Shown in pieces: positions 1-9,929 of a DNA stretch of 64,000 bases. The position numbers and the translations under genes are program-made. The DNA comes from Artemia franciscana (taxonomy: Eukaryota > Arthropoda > Branchiopoda > Anostraca > Artemiidae): contig NC_088866.1 in assembly GCF_032884065.1 (NCBI RefSeq), forward strand, positions 34,180,115-34,244,114, written 5' to 3'. The notes beneath the pieces were generated by a model. The model worked only from the letters and a program-made list of their open reading frames with translations, was not told the origin of the DNA and ran no database searches. How positions within the stretch are numbered: position 1 is the first letter of the stretch; every line of letters begins with the position of its first letter.

Positions 1-109
1 AATAACTTTTAAAAAAAACAGACTGAGGTGGGATATCTAAAAAATAACAAATATAATTTTTAAGAAATAGAAGAAAATATAGAGAAATAGAAGAAGAAAT
101 AGATTCTAT

Positions 110-500
110 CTTTTAAGAAATAGAAGAAGAAATAGAGGAAGAAAGAGGAAAAGAGCTAGAAGAACTTGGGCAAGAGGAAATGGACCTGCAGGACGTGGTC
201 GTGGACGGATTAGAAAAAGGGCAAGAAGAAAATGAGTATGAGGACACGTTGAAAAAAAACCTGAAGAGGCTGGGCTAAAAAAATTGGGCGGGCAGTTCCT
301 TCAAGTAAAACCGCTAACTTAAAAATTATTAACAGAGAAGAAGCCAGGCATTCTAAAGAATACAAGCGAGGCTCTGATATAAGTACCAAATATCAGATTT
401 TATTGGCCCTAAAAATGTAGTGAAGAAGTTTGGGGAGGGCATCCACCCTATGTTTAGGATAACCCTGAATCTTCAGAAAAAAGAAAGAAAAAGAGATTGA
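110..500 (+). pseudogene. Decayed coding-like stretch, acidic/charged, unknown family
   Basis: A frame from about 117 to 277 reads as a Glu-rich peptide (repeated EIEEE, then LEELGQEE, and DVVVDGLEKGQEE further on) that stops at TAA. After a one-base shift in an A-run it continues as a second plausible segment (VPSSKTANLKIINREEARHS) and, after another shift near 400, a third (KNVVKKFGEGIHPMFRITLN). No start codon or splice structure holds these together. I do not recognise the protein; a degraded transposon ORF1 or a broken host exon are both possible. Two near-copies of the purine-rich AGAAATAGAAGAAG block precede it, so part of the acidic run may be simple repeat. Confidence 0.25.
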
Positions 501-512
501 TTCTTTAAAAAT

Positions 513-723
513 ATTAAATGAAAAAACAAGTTTTTTAACTGAAAGTAAGGAGCGACATTAAAACCTAAAACAAACAGAAATTACTCCGTATATTAAAGGG
601 GCTTTTCCCTCCACAGCGCCCCGCTCTTTACGCTAAAATTTGACTCTTTCTCTCAACTTCACTTTTTGAAACAGTAAAAAACTTTAGCGTAAAGAGCAGG
701 GCGTTGAGGAGGGAAAAGCTAAA
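513..723 (+). repeat. Truncated palindromic head of the copy A-F element family
   Basis: The sequence starts ATTAAATG, runs through ACTGAAAGTAAGGAGCGAC and ACAGAAATTACTCCG, and then turns back on itself: CGCTCTTTACGCTAAA is answered by TTTAGCGTAAAGAGC, and the answering arm stops at about 723, short of its own outer end. It is the same fold-back seen complete at 41339-41642. It carries more changes than the copies at 41-54 kb, so it looks older. Confidence 0.75.
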
Positions 724-739
724 ACATATATATATCAAG

Positions 740-2020
740 TTTCATTAAGATCCGATCACCTATTCGTAAGATAAAAATACCCCAATTTTCACGTTTTCCA
801 AGAATTCCGGTTTCTTCCTCCAACTCCCCCCAATGTCACAGGATCTGGTCGGAATTTAAAATTAAAGCTTTAAAGCACAAGATCCTTCTAAATATAAAAT
901 TTTATTAAGATCTGGTCACCCATTCGTAAGTTACGAATACCTCGTTTTTCCGAATTACCCCCCCCCCCCCAAAAAAAAAAAAAAAAAACTCCACCACAGA
1001 GAGTGGATCCGGTCCGGTTATGTCAGTAAAGTATCTTAGACAGGTTTTTATTCTTCCCATCCACTTTCATCGTGATCTCTCCGCTTTAAGTATTTTCTAA
1101 GATTTCCGGTCCCCCCCCAATGACGCTGGATCCGGTTGAGATTAAAAATAAGAGATATGAGTTACGTGGTCCTTCTAAATATGAAGTTTCATGAAGATCC
1201 GATCACTCCTTCATAAGTTAAAAATACGTCATTTTTTCTTATTTTACAGAATTAGCCCCCCCCCCCCCCCAATAGAGCGGATCCTTTCCAATTATGTCAA
1301 TTACGTATCTAAGACTTCTGCTTATTTTTCCCACCAAGTTTCATCCCGATCCCTCCAAATTAAGCGTTTTCCATGATTTTACGTCCCCACCCCCCAAACC
1401 CCCCAGTATCACCAGATCCGGTCGGGATTTAAAATAAGAGCTTTGAGACACGATATACTTCTAAAATATCAAATTTCATTGAGATCCGATCATCCGTTCA
1501 TAAGTTAAAAATACTTCATTTTTTCTATAAAAAAATTTTTAATTAACCCCCCCCCCCAACTACCCCAGAGAGCAGATCTGTTCCGGATATGTCAATCATG
1601 TATCTAGGACTTGTGCTTATTTTTCCCACCAAGTTTCATCCCGATCCCTCCACTCTAAGTGCTTTCCAAGATTTTGGGTTCCCCCCTGCCAACTCCCCTC
1701 CAATGTCACCAGATCCGGTCTGGATTTAAAATAACAGCTTTGAGACACGATATCCTTCCAAACATCAAATTTCATTAAGATCTGATCAACCGTTCTTAAG
1801 TTAAAAATACTTCATTTTTCTATTTTTCCGAATTAACCGGCCCCCCACCCCCAGATGATCAAATCGGGAAAAACAACTATTTCTAATTTAATCTGGTCCG
1901 GTTCCTGATACGCCTGCCAAATTTCATCGTCCTAGCTTACCTGGAAGTGCCTAAAGTAGCAAAACCGGGACCGACAGACCGACGGAATTTGCGATGGTTA
2001 ATACCAAGTGCCATAAAAAT
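740..2020 (+). repeat. Satellite-like tandem array 1 (~290 bp unit)
   Basis: Consecutive diverged units share fixed landmarks in the same order: AGATCCGGTCGGGATTTAAA, ATTTCATTAAGATCCGATCA, CGTAAGTTAAAAATACCTCA, a poly-C block followed by GAGAGCGGATCCGTTCC, TCAATCACGTATCTAGGACT, and TTTCATCCCGATCCCTCCAC. Units vary through indels in the C-runs and A-runs. The array ends in a distinct terminal module (about 1850-2020) with AAATTTCATCGTCCTAGCTT, GACCGACAGACCGACGG and TTAATACCAAGTGCCATAAA. The same unit and module recur in array 2. No open reading frame is conserved between units. Confidence 0.85.
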
Positions 2021-2214
2021 TGAATCGATTTTATGTCCCGTTTTCAAATATCTATCTAATGTAAGCTTTTGCCACGGTTTTCAACACACTCCATTATGTT
2101 AGCACTATTTTTAACTGTATCTTAAACAAGATAGACATATACAAAATGTTGTATTTAATTATCACCTGTATATTACCTAGAGCATGAAGTGAATAAAATC
2201 CACTTCATTATTTA

Positions 2215-2440
2215 TGGGCAAGACTCAACTTTTAAGTTTTAGGGAGCAAGTCTAAAAGACGGAATTTTGAAAATACTAGGTACATCAAAAGAATTGGATT
2301 TTTATGCTGATTCCAAATATTTACCAGAATTGAATTTATTAAATATATTTATTAAATGTAAATTAGATTTATCAATATGTAAAATTTATTAAATTCTACG
2401 TTACCCATCAAAAATGACGAGCCTGGGAAAATTTGCCAAA
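2215..2440 (-). repeat. Old tail fragment of the copy A-F element family
   Basis: The segment with ACATCAAAAGAATTGGATTT, TATGCTGATTCCAAATAT and TACCCATCAAAAATGACGAG matches, with many changes, the reverse-oriented tail of copy E around 55100-55220. It was interrupted by extra AT-rich sequence near 2330-2395. Non-coding. Confidence 0.55.
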
Positions 2441-3048
2441 TTTTTGAAAAGGGGGAAATCTCCGAATGTCAAGCGCCGCCGTGCAAAAAGTAGGGCAGAA
2501 AAGTAGCAATGTTACTTGGCAGTTTTCAAATTTATAGGCAGATTTTTTCGGAGAATACGATTTTTGCATATGAACAAACTTTTTACTCAAAGAAAAGCCG
2601 ACAAAACACAAGTTGTGCAGCTTTGGTCTTTTATCTGCACACAAGTTGTGCAGCTAAAGTGTCGGCAGCTTTCGGAATTCGGTCAAATTTAGCTACTGGC
2701 AGCTTTGGAATTTTTTCCATAAATGGTCAGGCGATCTTATTGAAAATCACATAACCCGAGCCAGCATTTGGGGGAACCATAATGTAGATGTTTCAAACTT
2801 GTATCTACAAAAACGTGAAATCTTTTGTTTGCTTTTTTTATGGTCAGAAGAAAGATCATGGATGTTTTTTTTTTTTTTAGAGATGATCATAGCAAACCAA
2901 TTTTAAATTTGGATTGAGTTAAACTTTATTTAAAAAAAACGATACATCATTCAATCATTTGACAAGTAGCCGTCCAAGAAGAAACAAAGCTCGGAAGACA
3001 AACGACTAAAACAATCAATATCAATAAATTCAACTAAATTACTAAAAT

Positions 3049-3050
<2 letters not shown>
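2441..3050. other. AT-rich intergenic stretch, no gene seen
   Basis: Short frames here lack homology cues I recognise. A short direct repeat, ACACAAGTTGTGCAGCT, occurs twice near 2606 and 2639. Nothing else stands out. Confidence 0.4.

Positions 3051-3136
<86 letters not shown>
3051..3136. repeat. (AT)n microsatellite
   Basis: Uninterrupted AT dinucleotide run of about 86 bases. Predicted Tyr-Ile peptides across it are artefacts. Confidence 0.97.
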
Positions 3137-3138
<2 letters not shown>

Positions 3139-3264
3139 AAGAGCTAAGAGCTCATATGGCACTTGTGACGAGGTCGGAGGAGCCAAAAGCTCATATGGTA
3201 TGAGCTCTAGCAAAATTCTAAGAATCAATAGATTGCTTTAAAAGGACAATCAGAGGCCTAACGC

Positions 3265-5605
3265 CAGTCGGGTTTTAAAATAAGAGCTCTGAGTCACGAG
3301 GTCCTTCTAAATATCAAAATTCATTAATATCCGATCACCCACTCATAGGTTAAGAATACCTCAATTTTTCTAATTTTTCCTCACCCTTCAGCTCCCCAGA
3401 TGGTCGAATCGGGGAAAACGACTTTATCAAGTCAATTTGTGCAGCTCCCTGACACGCCTACCAATTTTTATCGTCCTAGCACGTCCAGAAGCACAAACTC
3501 GCGAAAGCACTGAACCCCACCTCCTAACTCCCCCAAAGAAAGCTGATCCCGGTTACGTCAATCACGCATGTACGACATTTATAAGCGTTTTCCAAGATTT
3601 CTGATTTCCCCCTCCAACTCCCCCCAATGTCAACAGATCTGGTCGGGCTTTGAAACAAGAGCTCTGAGACACGAGTTCCTTCTAAATATCAAATTCCATC
3701 AAGATCCGGTCCCCCGTTCTTAAGTTAAAAATACCTCGATTTTTCTAATTTTTCCAAACTAACAACCCCCAGCTCCCCCAAACAGAACGGATCCGTACCA
3801 ATTATGTCAATCTCGTATCTATAGCTTGTCCTTATTTATACCATCAAGTTTCATCCCGATCTCTCCACTCTAAGCGTTTTCCAAGATTTCTGTTTCCCCC
3901 TCCAAGCCTCTATATCCCCAGATCCGGTTCGAATTGAAAATGGAGCATCTGAGACATAAGATTCTTCTATATATCAAGTTTCATTAAGATCCGATCACCC
4001 ATTCGTAAGACACCTCGATTTTCACGTTTTCCAAGAATTCCAGTTTCCCCCTCAACTCCCTTCAGTGTCACCGGATCTGGTCGAGATCTAAAATGCAAGC
4101 ACAAGATCCTTCTAGATATCAAATTTCATTAAGATCTGATCACCCGTTCGTAAGTTACGAATCCCTCATTTTTTTTCTAATTTTTTCGAATTAGTCAGGA
4201 TCCGGTCGGGATTCAAAAAAAAGAGATATGAGTTTCGAGCTCCTTCTATATATAAAATTTCATTAAGATACGGTCACTGTTCTTAAGTTAAAAATACCTC
4301 ATTTTCTCTAATTTTTTAAAAATAGCCCTCTCCCCATCCTGTCAATCCTGTATCTAGGACGTGTGCTTATTTTTCCCACCAAGTTTCATCCCGATCCCTC
4401 CACTCTAAGCGTTTTCCCAGATTTTAGGTTCCGCCCCGCCAAATTCCCCTTCACCGGATCCGGTCGGGATTTAAAATAAGAGCTCCGAGACATGATTTCC
4501 TTTCAAACATCAAATTTCATTCAGTCCGATCACTCCTTCGTAAGTTAAAAATACCTCATTTTTTTAATTTTTCAGAATTAACCCTCCTCCCCAGACTCCC
4601 CCGAAGAGAGCGGATCCGTTCCGGTTATTTCAATCACGTATCTAAGACTTATGATTATTTTTACCACCAAGTTTCAACCCGATCCCTCCACTCTAAGCGT
4701 TTTCCAAGATTTTAGGTCTCCCCCAATGTCACCAGATCCGGTTTCCAAACATCAATTTCATGAAGATCCGATCACTCCTTCGTAATTTAAAAATACCTCA
4801 TTTTTTTCTAATTTTTCCGAATTAACCCTTCCCCCCCCTAACTCCCCCAAAGAGAGCAGATCCGTTCCAGTTACGTCAATCACATATCTAGGACTTGTGC
4901 TTATTTTTCCCACCAACTTTCATCCCGATCCCTCCACTCTAAGCGTTTTCCAAGATTTAAGGCCCCCCTCAATTCCCCCCAATGTCACCGGATCCAATCG
5001 AGATTTAAAATAAGAGCTCTGAGACACGATATCCTTTCAAACTTCAAATTTCATTAAGATCTGATCACTCCTTCGTAAGTTAAAAATACCTCATTTTTTC
5101 TACTTTTCAGAATTACTCCCCCCCCCCCCTCCCCAAAACAGAGCAGATCCGTTCCAATTATATCAATCACGTATCTAGGACTTTTGCTTATTTTTTCCAC
5201 CAAGTTTCATCCCAATCCCTCCAGTCTAAGCGTTTTCCAAGATTTCAGGTTCCCCCCTCCAGCCCCCCCCCCAATGTCACCAGATCTGGTCGGGATTTAA
5301 AGACAGAGCTCTGAGACACGATATCCTTCCAAACATCAAATTTCATTAAGATCCCATCACCCGTTCGTAAGTTGAAAATACCTCATTTTTTCTATTTTTC
5401 CGAATTTACGGGCCCCCCCCACTCCTCCCCAGATGGTTAAATCGGGGAAAAGGCTATATATAGTTTAATCTGGTCCGGTCCCTGATACGCCTGCCAAATT
5501 TCATCGTCCTAGCTTACCTGGAAGTACCTAAAGTAGCAAAACCGGGACAGACCGACAGAATTTGCGATTGCTATATGTCACTTGGTTAATACCAAGTGCC
5601 ATAAA
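3265..5605 (+). repeat. Satellite-like tandem array 2 with hairpin-ended terminal module
   Basis: Eight or so units of the array-1 repeat, each ~240-300 bp, with the landmarks GGTCGGGATTTAAAATAAGA, TTTCATTAAGATCCGATCAC, and CCCGATCCCTCCACTCTAAG followed by CGTTTTCCAAGATTT. A degenerate copy of the terminal module sits near 3395-3520, and a complete one closes the array at about 5425-5605: ATCTGGTCCGGTCCCTGATA, GCAAAACCGGGACAGACC, then CACTTGGTTAATACCAAGTG, an 8-bp stem with a 4-base loop (5579-5598), and CCATAAAAA. Array plus fixed hairpin end suggests these are internal repeats of a mobile element, not a classic centromeric satellite. That reading is inference. Confidence 0.85.
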
Positions 5606-5626
5606 AACAATCTGTCTCACCAATAA

Positions 5627-5742
<116 letters not shown>

Positions 5743-5849
5743 GAAAAAAGACCACACAAACAATGGTTCCTCACCCTCCACTCCCAATAAATACTCCTTA
5801 AATCTTTTCTTAAATTGCTGTAGATGTTCAGCATTGTCCTAGACGGCTC

Positions 5850-6350
5850 ACTTGAACCAAAATCAAAATTTCTAGTACCTTTTTAAGTGATTGGAGGTCA
5901 ACTAGCCCCTCCTCGTGCCCCCTTTTCCCCAAAGACATCCAATCAAAATCATGAGATATACATTTGATTCAGCATAGTTAAAAGGTCCAATAACTATGCT
6001 TTTGGGATGACATGCCCCCCCCCCACAGTCCCAAGAGAAATGGCTGTAACATATAGGCAATTTTGAGATGAATTTTCTGCCCGGTGGGGGAGGGTGCACG
6101 GAAGAATTTTCTGTGAGGGAAAAAGTTTCCAGAATAAATTTTACACTGGGGAAGAGGGGAAGGAAGGGTAATTCCTGGTATGATTGGACATAAGGTAAGA
6201 AATTAAATTAAAAAAAGTTATTTTTAAAGTAAAATTAAGGAGCAATATTAAAACCCAAGACGAAAAGAAATTATTCTGTATATGAGGGGGACTGTCCCTT
6301 CCTCAACCTTTGCTCTTTACGCAAAAGCTTGACTTTCTTTTCTTTTCTTT
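5850..6350 (-). repeat. Old copy of the A-F element family
   Basis: Order and wording match copy E (reverse orientation) with heavy divergence: CTAGTACCTTTTTAAGTGAT, CCCCTTTTCCCCAAAGACAT, the CACAGTCCC motif, and then a head remnant at about 6235-6330 (TTAAGGAGCAATATTAAAAC, GCTCTTTACGCAAAAGCTTG). It holds no conserved ORF. Confidence 0.6.
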
Positions 6351-6912
6351 TTTATTTAATTTGGAATAAGGTCCAAGCAGAATTGAAATTTTTAGGGCAC
6401 TTGTCAGTCATCTTATCGTTATGTTTGGAATAAACATGTTTTCTTTTGTTTTCAAGACAATTCTTATCCTTTTTTTTACATATATACATCGCTTCAAAAT
6501 TTGTCATGCTCCAAAAAACAACCAGTTAGCCAGCCTTGCTGCTTTAATATAGCACATAGCTAAAATAGAAAATACCATTGAAATAGAAATAAGAAGGTAT
6601 TTTGTATTGTCTACGGAGACAATTGCCCCCCCCCCACCTTACCCCATTGGTACCCTTGCCAAAGAAATCATTTGGTGGATGTTTAAGTTGAATAGCTTCA
6701 GATACTCAAACGATCAGATTCACACACAAGTATCTTCAGATAAAAATAAAAGAAAAAAGAAGAAAGCTTTTGTTTTAACAGCCAAATTAGACAATGCAAC
6801 ATATTAATATGGTCAACAACATAACTAGAGAAAAATTTATCGAACATAAGCAAGTAACAAATACCTAACAAACTTGTGACTACTCAGTTTACACATAAAG
6901 ATATCCATAGAA
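6351..6912. other. Intergenic stretch, no gene seen
   Basis: A possible short frame at 6607-6807 begins in a poly-C run and has no recognisable motif. No RNA gene or structured repeat was seen. Confidence 0.4.
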
Positions 6913-6998
6913 AGAGGAATGAATGAATGAATGAATGACTGTATTTAAAGCCATTTTTCAGGCCGTATACATACATATATAACAACAAACAAACTAAA

Positions 6999-7715
6999 TT
7001 ATGTAACAATCGACTTTCGAATAACAAGACCCTTCCGGGCAAAATTTGCCACTGCTACTATATTTATTTTCGACGTCGACTTCAAAGTTCCAAGAAGGGG
7101 CTCACGACCATCCACCCCAAGAAAGCTCCCTCTTAACTCATTTAGCCCCTGACACCTGAAAAGAAAATGGTCTAGCCCATCAAGATCACCGCAAATTGGA
7201 CAAGTATACCGCATTTCCGGGTGACACCTATTTTTCCAAATACTGTGAAGAGGGAGACAGTTTGCTCGCACCTGCATCCAAGACCTCAGGGATTCTTTTG
7301 GAATCCCTAATTTAAAATATAACTCTTCACCATAATTTTCTTTCACCTTATAGTAAGAAATTAAGCTTTCCGACTGGCTAAGGTCATTCCATCATTTCTG
7401 AATTTCTTGGTCTTCCAGCCTTGTTTGGATCTCTGAGAGAAAGGCTTTTTGATCTGAGATTGGGCCCTCTCCTCCATTGCATGCATACGATAGACCTGTG
7501 CTGTCCAGTAGTTTTTTGACATGGAAGGGCCATGACAATTTTTGTCCCAGGGTAAGTAATTCATCATACGCTGCTCTGATGAGTCTTGAGGAGGGACATT
7601 GCAGTATTTTCAGCCAAAACTTAATTAATTGGATCTGTCTATGTTTTCTCATGGAGAAAAGTCCCAAATCTCCCTTGATGAAAAGTGTGTGAGTTGTGGC
7701 GTGCAGACCGAGCAT
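6999..7715 (-). pseudogene. LINE C-terminal domain with Cys-rich motif
   Basis: Continuation of the same retrotransposon ORF, in two or three shifted frames. The part at 7392-7715 contains GDLGLFSMRKHRQIQLIKFW. The part at 6999-7346 contains a C-x2-C then H-x4-C cluster (CPICGDLDGLDHFLFRC) of the type found at the C-terminus of many LINE polymerases, probably RNA-binding. A shift near 7350-7390 separates the two. Conservation of this tail with the RT supports one retrotransposed unit. Confidence 0.75.
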
Positions 7716-7850
7716 TCGTTTATAATATTGTAGCTGTAGTTTCTAATGAATTTGCCACTTCTAGGCCCCACACTTCCCCTCCATAGTGGAGGATTGGCCT
7801 TATTTTTGAGTTGAACATGTTTTTGTGCATCTTTAAGTCACCTATTCCCG

Positions 7851-9190
7851 TCAAATGAACAGCGTTGCCATTGCTGCTTTTCCTCGATTTGCCATCTTCG
7901 AAATATGATAGCTCCATCTTCCGTTCGATGTTAGATGGAATCCTAAATATATTGCCTGAGACACAACCTTCACAGCTTCACCAGTCAAATTAAAACTTTC
8001 TTCATCTTTATTTCCTGTTGATTGTCTACGGCAAAAAATCATCACCTCTGTCTTTTTTGTGTTAATTTCCAGTTTCTTTTCCTTTAAATATTCAGCTGTT
8101 AAATCTAACAGAGTTTGTAGCTCCGAATTGGATCTGGCGAACAAGGCAATATCATCGGCAAATAATAGTAATGATAATACTTTATTTCCAAGGTGTACAA
8201 CTGGCGCCCACCTTTTTTAAGGTATTCGGCAAGATCATTTATAAAAATAGCAAAAAGTTTCGGTGATAGGGTACTACCCTGTTTTACTCCTTTTACATTA
8301 AAAAAAACTCTAGATATACCGCTTCCTGATATCTTTACCACATTTCTGGTCAAACAATACATCGAGAGAAGAACCCTTAAAAAGGGTGACGGAATTCCTG
8401 TTCCTAAAAGCGTTCTAAACAGAATTATACGGTCAACATTGTCAAATGCTCTACTTAAATCAAGAAAAGCCACGTACAACTTTCCGTTTCCCTTGCAATA
8501 CTTACTAATCAATGCATTTAGAACAAACATTCGATCAGATGGTGAGTATCCTTTACGAAAACCGGCTTGCTCTTCTCTCAGAATTTGCCTCTCATCCAGC
8601 CATAATTCCAGCCTTTTGTTTAAGATTTTGTCCAAAATTTTTCCAAGACAGTTTCCTAAGCTGATTGGTCGGTAATTCTCGCGCAAACTTGCATCACCTT
8701 TCTTAAATAGGGGGATAACTACAGATATCTTCCAAGGATCAGGCCACTTTTTTTCTTTCATAACCAAGTTATACAACCCCAGAAGCAGAGGTAATAAAAC
8801 TACTTGTAGTACGTTCAAAGCCTTTGCTGGAATTCCATCTGGTCCTGGCGCAGACCCACCTATAGTTTGTTTTATGGCATCTTCTACTTCTTCCCGCTGG
8901 ATTTGGCGGCAAAGGTGATAATCTTCTTCCAGTAGGGGGTATTCAGTGTGGTCACAAGAGGGGGTTCCGACTTCTTCTGCCAGTTTTTCGAAATCGGATG
9001 GGGGCTGTTGTGTGCCAGATGCTGTACCTGCTTCTAGTTTCTCAAAGAAGGGGGGCCACTCGTCTTCCTGCGGAATACATTTGGGGAGCAGTCATTTTTT
9101 TTTATGTAACTCTTTTCCAGAATTCCCGGAAATCATTTGTCTTATAGAAATGCGCAAGTTCATTTTGTTCCCGCCATCGAAACTCTAGTT
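7851..9190 (-). pseudogene. LINE reverse transcriptase, frameshifted
   Basis: Read from high to low coordinates: a linker ending APGPDGIPAKAL (a standard RT motif, near 8830-8860), then RENYRPISL, EEQAGFRKGYS, KLYVAFLDLSRAFDNVD (the motif A region with the first catalytic Asp), and GVKQGSTLSPKLFAIFINDL. The frame then breaks at an A-run near 8205-8220. The next frame supplies the catalytic LLFADDIALF (about 8150) and continues as TKKTEVMIF and YLGFHLTSNG. All key RT residues are still visible, so decay is mild: mainly the frameshift plus a break near the 5' end around 9090. Its function would have been target-primed reverse transcription of its own RNA. Confidence 0.88.
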
Positions 9191-9205
9191 TCTTCATTTT
9201 TATCA

Positions 9206-9757
9206 TTAGTTTATATTCTTGAGAGGTGACTCAACAATATAATAATTTCAAGTCATCAAATAAATTTAAGAACGGTTAATTGAACAATGCATACAAACAG
9301 CTTCATTCACGGACGCATGCTTGATTTTACTTCGGTGGGCCTGTTACCACAATAATCTTTAATTTTTAGGATTATGGCTGCTTTTTGTGTGTGTGTGCTT
9401 TTTTTCATATACTTCGCTTCTTTTTACGAGTGATAAGTTCGGGGCACTTGAGAGTAGATGAGTGTTAAGTCTGGAGAACTACCAAAGCTCCAGCCTTTTA
9501 GATACCTCTTGTTCCAAGCCAGGTCGTTCTGGAGGTTTCAGCATAATTCACATATACCTGAAGCTAAAAAAAAAAAAAAATTCCACATTTTTTGCTTTAA
9601 TGTGACTTGTTGTCATATTGAGTCAAGTTTATGTTAATAAAATGTTTGAACTGAATTTAATTGAAAATATACTTAAAAATTTAGATAAAAAAAAACGCAT
9701 GTACAATAAATAATTAAGTAAGCATATGATAACAATATAACTCAGCAGATAGCTTAC
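9206..9757. other. Probable mib2-like intron sequence, no gene seen
   Basis: Lies between the LINE and the donor of the ZZ exon. It contains a short GT-rich run and a poly-A. No exon matching the second MIB/HERC2 domain could be found here. Confidence 0.45.
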
Positions 9758-9929
9758 CCAATAGAATCAACTAACAAGTATCTAACAAAGGCGTGAGAAG
9801 TATCATGTTTATCGGCCATATAGCAAAGGGTACAAAGATCATAGTTTGGGCAGACATTACATTTCCATAAGGTTCCTGGTATTCCATGCTTCCGACAATT
9901 ATCACACAAAACTTCTGGATGACTTACAC
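9758..9929 (-). CDS. mib2: Mind bomb 2-like E3 ligase, ZZ zinc-finger exon (partial gene)
   Basis: Internal exon, 172 nt, bounded by TTCCAG| at 9930-9935 and |GTAAGC at 9752-9757. With one base from the preceding exon it reads GVSHPEVLCDNCRKHG, TLWKCNVCPNYDLCTLCYMA and DKHDTSHAF: a ZZ zinc finger with paired C-x2-C motifs and the trailing His residues. In the Mind bomb family this domain directly follows the first MIB/HERC2 domain, as here. The wording (KHG, CYM..KH...HAF.RY) is closer to MIB2 than to MIB1 as I remember them. Mind bomb proteins are RING E3 ligases that ubiquitinate Notch ligands and act in muscle integrity. The exon ends in phase 2. The following exons (second MIB domain, ankyrins, RINGs) are not in the window. 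It is too short to stand out as a simple ORF. Confidence 0.88.

Larger units (their letters stand above)
6913..9205 (-). mobile_element. 5'-truncated non-LTR retrotransposon (LINE)
   Basis: Minus-strand sequence encodes, in order, the end of an endonuclease/linker region (motif FREFWKRV at ~9100), a reverse transcriptase, and a C-terminal Cys-rich segment. It then runs into a 3' tail ending in a tetranucleotide repeat, (ATTC)n on the minus strand = (GAAT)n at 6917-6937. Short tandem repeats at the 3' end are typical of several LINE clades. Coding similarity fades around 9205, indicating 5' truncation. Frames are broken, so it is inactive. I cannot assign the clade securely. It lies just downstream of the second mib2-like exon, probably within the following intron. 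Confidence 0.85.

Noticed and set aside
740-5605. CRISPR-like array
   Set aside because: Units are ~290 bp, contiguous and diverged, with no short identical repeats separated by unique spacers; the context is eukaryotic.
8193-8675. 160-codon plus-strand frame
   Set aside because: Lies antisense to the LINE reverse transcriptase on the minus strand, whose motifs are clear.
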